From Candidatus Beckwithbacteria bacterium (GTDB taxonomy: Bacteria > Patescibacteriota > Microgenomatia > UBA1400 > UBA1449), in the NCBI GenBank assembly GCA_012798485.1, contig JAAZND010000013.1, positions 1-6,306 of the forward strand: a stretch of DNA of 6,306 nt. Reading direction: 5' to 3'. The position numbers and the translations under genes were made by a program. Shown piece after piece: positions 4,994 through 6,306 of this stretch. The notes beneath the pieces are model-generated. The model saw only the letters and a program-made list of their open reading frames with translations. It did not search any database and had not been told where the DNA came from. How positions within the stretch are numbered: position 1 is the stretch's first letter; the number at the start of each line of letters is the position of its first letter.

Positions 4994-5503
4994 ATGTTTT
5001 CAAAACCACAAATCATCACTTATACTTCTCTAGCTTTAGGCTTGTTTTTAATCTGGTTTTTTCTTTTTTCCAACTTTATTCCAAGACAAAAAAATGAAAT
5101 AAAACCCACAGCTACTCCAGAAATAGCAACTAGTTATAATCACAAAATTCGCCTTAATAACACAGAATTAATGGTAGAAATAGCTGACACTCCGGAAAAA
5201 CAAGAACAAGGTTTATCAGGTAGAAAATTTTTAGCTGAAGGCACAGGTATGCTTTTTACCTATGCTATCCCCCAAAAAGTAATTTTTTGGATGCCAGATA
5301 TGAATTTTCCCATTGATATTATTTATTTAAAAAATAATGAAGTAGTGCAGATTGAAAAAAATGTGCCTAACCTACCAGATATTGCAAAAGAAAAACTACC
5401 TAAATATCCTTCATATCAGGAAATTGATCTGGTTTTGGAAGTTCCAGCAGGTTGGAGTGAAAAAAATAATATTGCGATTGGAGACAAATTGACAAGCAAT
5501 TAA
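4994..5503 (+). CDS. Membrane-anchored DUF192 protein
   Basis: This 169-residue protein has one N-terminal membrane segment (about residues 7-29, TYTSLALGLFLIWFFLF region) followed by RQK and a polar linker, so the domain is probably outside the cytoplasmic membrane. The DUF192 (COG1430) domain spans about 49-167. Its hallmark motifs are QGLSGR (72-77), EGTGMLF (82-88), FWMPDMNFPIDIIYL (98-112) and the closing EVPAGW (149-154). The family is small, beta-rich and widespread in bacteria and archaea; its biochemical function is not established. A lipobox cysteine is absent, so it is an anchored form and not a lipoprotein. It sits four bases after the methyltransferase-like gene. Its stop overlaps the stop of the minus-strand gene in the sequence TTAA (5500-5503), and no terminator separates the convergent pair. 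Confidence 0.9.
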   Translation: MFSKPQIITYTSLALGLFLIWFFLFSNFIPRQKNEIKPTATPEIATSYNHKIRLNNTELMVEIADTPEKQEQGLSGRKFLAEGTGMLFTYAIPQKVIFWMPDMNFPIDIIYLKNNEVVQIEKNVPNLPDIAKEKLPKYPSYQEIDLVLEVPAGWSEKNNIAIGDKLTSN

Positions 5504-5778
5504 AACCACCTAATCATTAGCTCATATCCACCATGATTCATCCAATAATATAAGGCCAAGATAAAGAGAACAAAAATCAAAGATATCAAAACTGTTTTGA
5601 TTAAATCTTTTTGGATAAGTTCTGCCGGTACAATCAAAATTTCATCATGATTATTTTTTACATTATTTTTTAATACTTTTTCTTCTTCTTTCATTTGTAA
5701 AGGAGTTGCAATAAAATTAACCTTTTTCCTTTGACTTGATTTTATTTTTTCTTTTCTGGTTTTCCTTGATTTTGCCAT
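5500..5778 (-). CDS. Small single-pass membrane protein, basic N-terminus, function unknown
   Basis: This 92-residue protein opens MAKSRKTRKEKIKSSQRKK, a strongly basic cytoplasmic tail. A charged linker follows, then one hydrophobic segment at about residues 59-79 (LIKTVLISLIFVLFILALYY), ending WMNHGGYELMIRWF. The arrangement of basic start, KDLIKT and C-terminal membrane helix resembles short hypothetical proteins common in CPR genomes, but no function is known to me. ATG at 5778 is preferred over GTG at 5787, which adds only MLF. AGAG about 9 bases upstream could be a weak ribosome site. The stop overlaps the DUF192 stop by four bases. It is divergent from the DUF4446 gene. Could be a chance frame, but base composition and membrane design argue that it is real. 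Confidence 0.72.
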   Translation of the reverse strand: MAKSRKTRKEKIKSSQRKKVNFIATPLQMKEEEKVLKNNVKNNHDEILIVPAELIQKDLIKTVLISLIFVLFILALYYWMNHGGYELMIRWF

Positions 5779-5796
5779 AAATAACACTCTGTAATA

Positions 5797-5839
5797 ACTA
5801 ATATAGAAAATTTACATATTAAAAAATTTGTATATTAGT
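5797..5839. promoter_or_regulatory. Near-palindrome between divergent genes
   Basis: ACTAATATA (5797-5805) and TATATTAGT (5831-5839) form a perfect 9-base inverted repeat around an A/T-rich 25-base centre that is itself partly symmetric (AAAATTT on both sides). It lies 18 bases upstream of the minus-strand ATG and about 34 bases upstream of the DUF4446 -35 box. It could be an operator or a hairpin in the minus-strand leader, or chance in A/T-rich DNA. Confidence 0.4.
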
Positions 5840-5873
5840 GATTACTCTCACAATTTAACAACTAAAATCATAT

Positions 5874-5903
5874 TTGACAAGAGGGATTAAAACTTTTTAC
5901 AAT
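5874..5903 (+). promoter_or_regulatory. Strong sigma-70-type promoter of the DUF4446 gene
   Basis: Perfect -35 TTGACA (5874-5879), 18-base spacer, and -10 TACAAT (5898-5903), one base from TATAAT. With the last -10 base as -7, transcription is predicted to begin at 5910, which is the A of the ATG. It is the best promoter match in the window. Confidence 0.8.
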
Positions 5904-5909
5904 GCAGTT

Positions 5910-6306
5910 ATGTTTGAAAAAATTTTGGAAAACCCTCTTTTTCTCATTGCTTTTGCTATAATTTTTGTTTGGAATCTGATTCTAACTCTTATCTTTGTTA
6001 GATTAAAAATCCATTATAATAAGTTGACCGGAAAAGTAGACAAAAAAACACTCGAAGCAATTTTAGACCAGATTCTAAGAAAACAGGAATCTCAGGAAAA
6101 AGAACAAAAACAACTAACTACAAATCTGGAAAGCTTAACTCAGAATACTAATTTTCATTTGCAACAAATTGGTTTTTTACGCTTTAATCCTTTCCATGAC
6201 ACTGGTGGAGATCAAAGCTTTATCTTAGGTTTGTTCGATAAGTTCAAAAATGGCTTAGTGATAACCTGTCTTCATAGTCGAGAAACAACTAGAATTTATA
6301 CCAAAA
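5910..6306 (+). CDS. DUF4446 family membrane protein, 3' end outside the window
   Basis: The first 132 codons are present and the frame is still open at the window edge. An N-terminal membrane helix spans about residues 9-31 (PLFLIAFAIIFVWNLILTLIF). A charged, glutamine-rich segment at about 42-85 is likely coiled-coil. The DUF4446 core follows: GFLRFNPFHDTGGDQSF (88-104), LFDKFKNGLVIT (108-119) and LHSRETTRIYTK (121-132). The DUF4446 family occurs in Firmicutes and candidate phyla and has no established function; known members have this same N-terminal anchor. Little should be missing, since the family usually ends about 30-40 residues after the RE..RIY motif. The ATG at 5910 coincides with the predicted transcription start, so the mRNA may be leaderless; the GAGGG at 5881-5885 is too far away to be a ribosome site. 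Confidence 0.9.
   Translation, partial: MFEKILENPLFLIAFAIIFVWNLILTLIFVRLKIHYNKLTGKVDKKTLEAILDQILRKQESQEKEQKQLTTNLESLTQNTNFHLQQIGFLRFNPFHDTGGDQSFILGLFDKFKNGLVITCLHSRETTRIYTK

Overview
This AT-rich window carries nine protein genes (two cut by the window edges), a T-box riboswitch, and an unusual set of hairpin repeats. The organism is most likely a candidate-phyla (CPR/Patescibacteria-type) bacterium. The reasons are short compact genes, standard genetic code with all nine visible stop codons being TAA, almost no Shine-Dalgarno sequences, a DUF4446 protein, a spermidine-synthase-like methyltransferase without polyamine context, and dispersed GTCATT hairpins. This is an inference from gene style, not a phylogeny.

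Layout, all on the plus strand unless stated. At 1-165 is the C-terminal tail of an unrecognised protein. A NIF3-family metal-binding protein follows after 8 bases (174-959). After an A/T-only style spacer comes an HD-domain phosphohydrolase-like gene (1076-1639). Positions 1648-2148 form a compact module: a run of hairpins with different stems but the same flanking tags, a 96-residue GIY-YIG endonuclease gene (1821-2111), and an inverted copy of the same hairpin tag. The tag touches the start codon on one side and the stop codon on the other. A Nudix hydrolase gene follows (2156-2623).

Positions 2609-2837 hold a promoter and a short T-box leader, then another GTCATT hairpin, then serS (2960-4234). 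The T-box antiterminator is perfectly paired, its UGGC matches the G discriminator base of tRNA-Ser, and a competing terminator ends in seven Ts. SerRS synthesis is therefore expected to rise when uncharged tRNA-Ser accumulates. After serS a composite palindrome (4245-4323) ends in a consensus TATAAT that may start a two-gene operon: a spermidine-synthase-like methyltransferase (4354-4989) and a membrane-anchored DUF192 protein (4994-5503).

A small minus-strand membrane protein (5500-5778) converges on DUF192 and shares its stop-codon bases. It diverges from a DUF4446 gene (5910 to the window end), whose near-consensus promoter predicts transcription starting on the A of the ATG, that is, a leaderless mRNA. 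The two most interesting items are the repeat-bounded GIY-YIG module and the shortened serine T-box.
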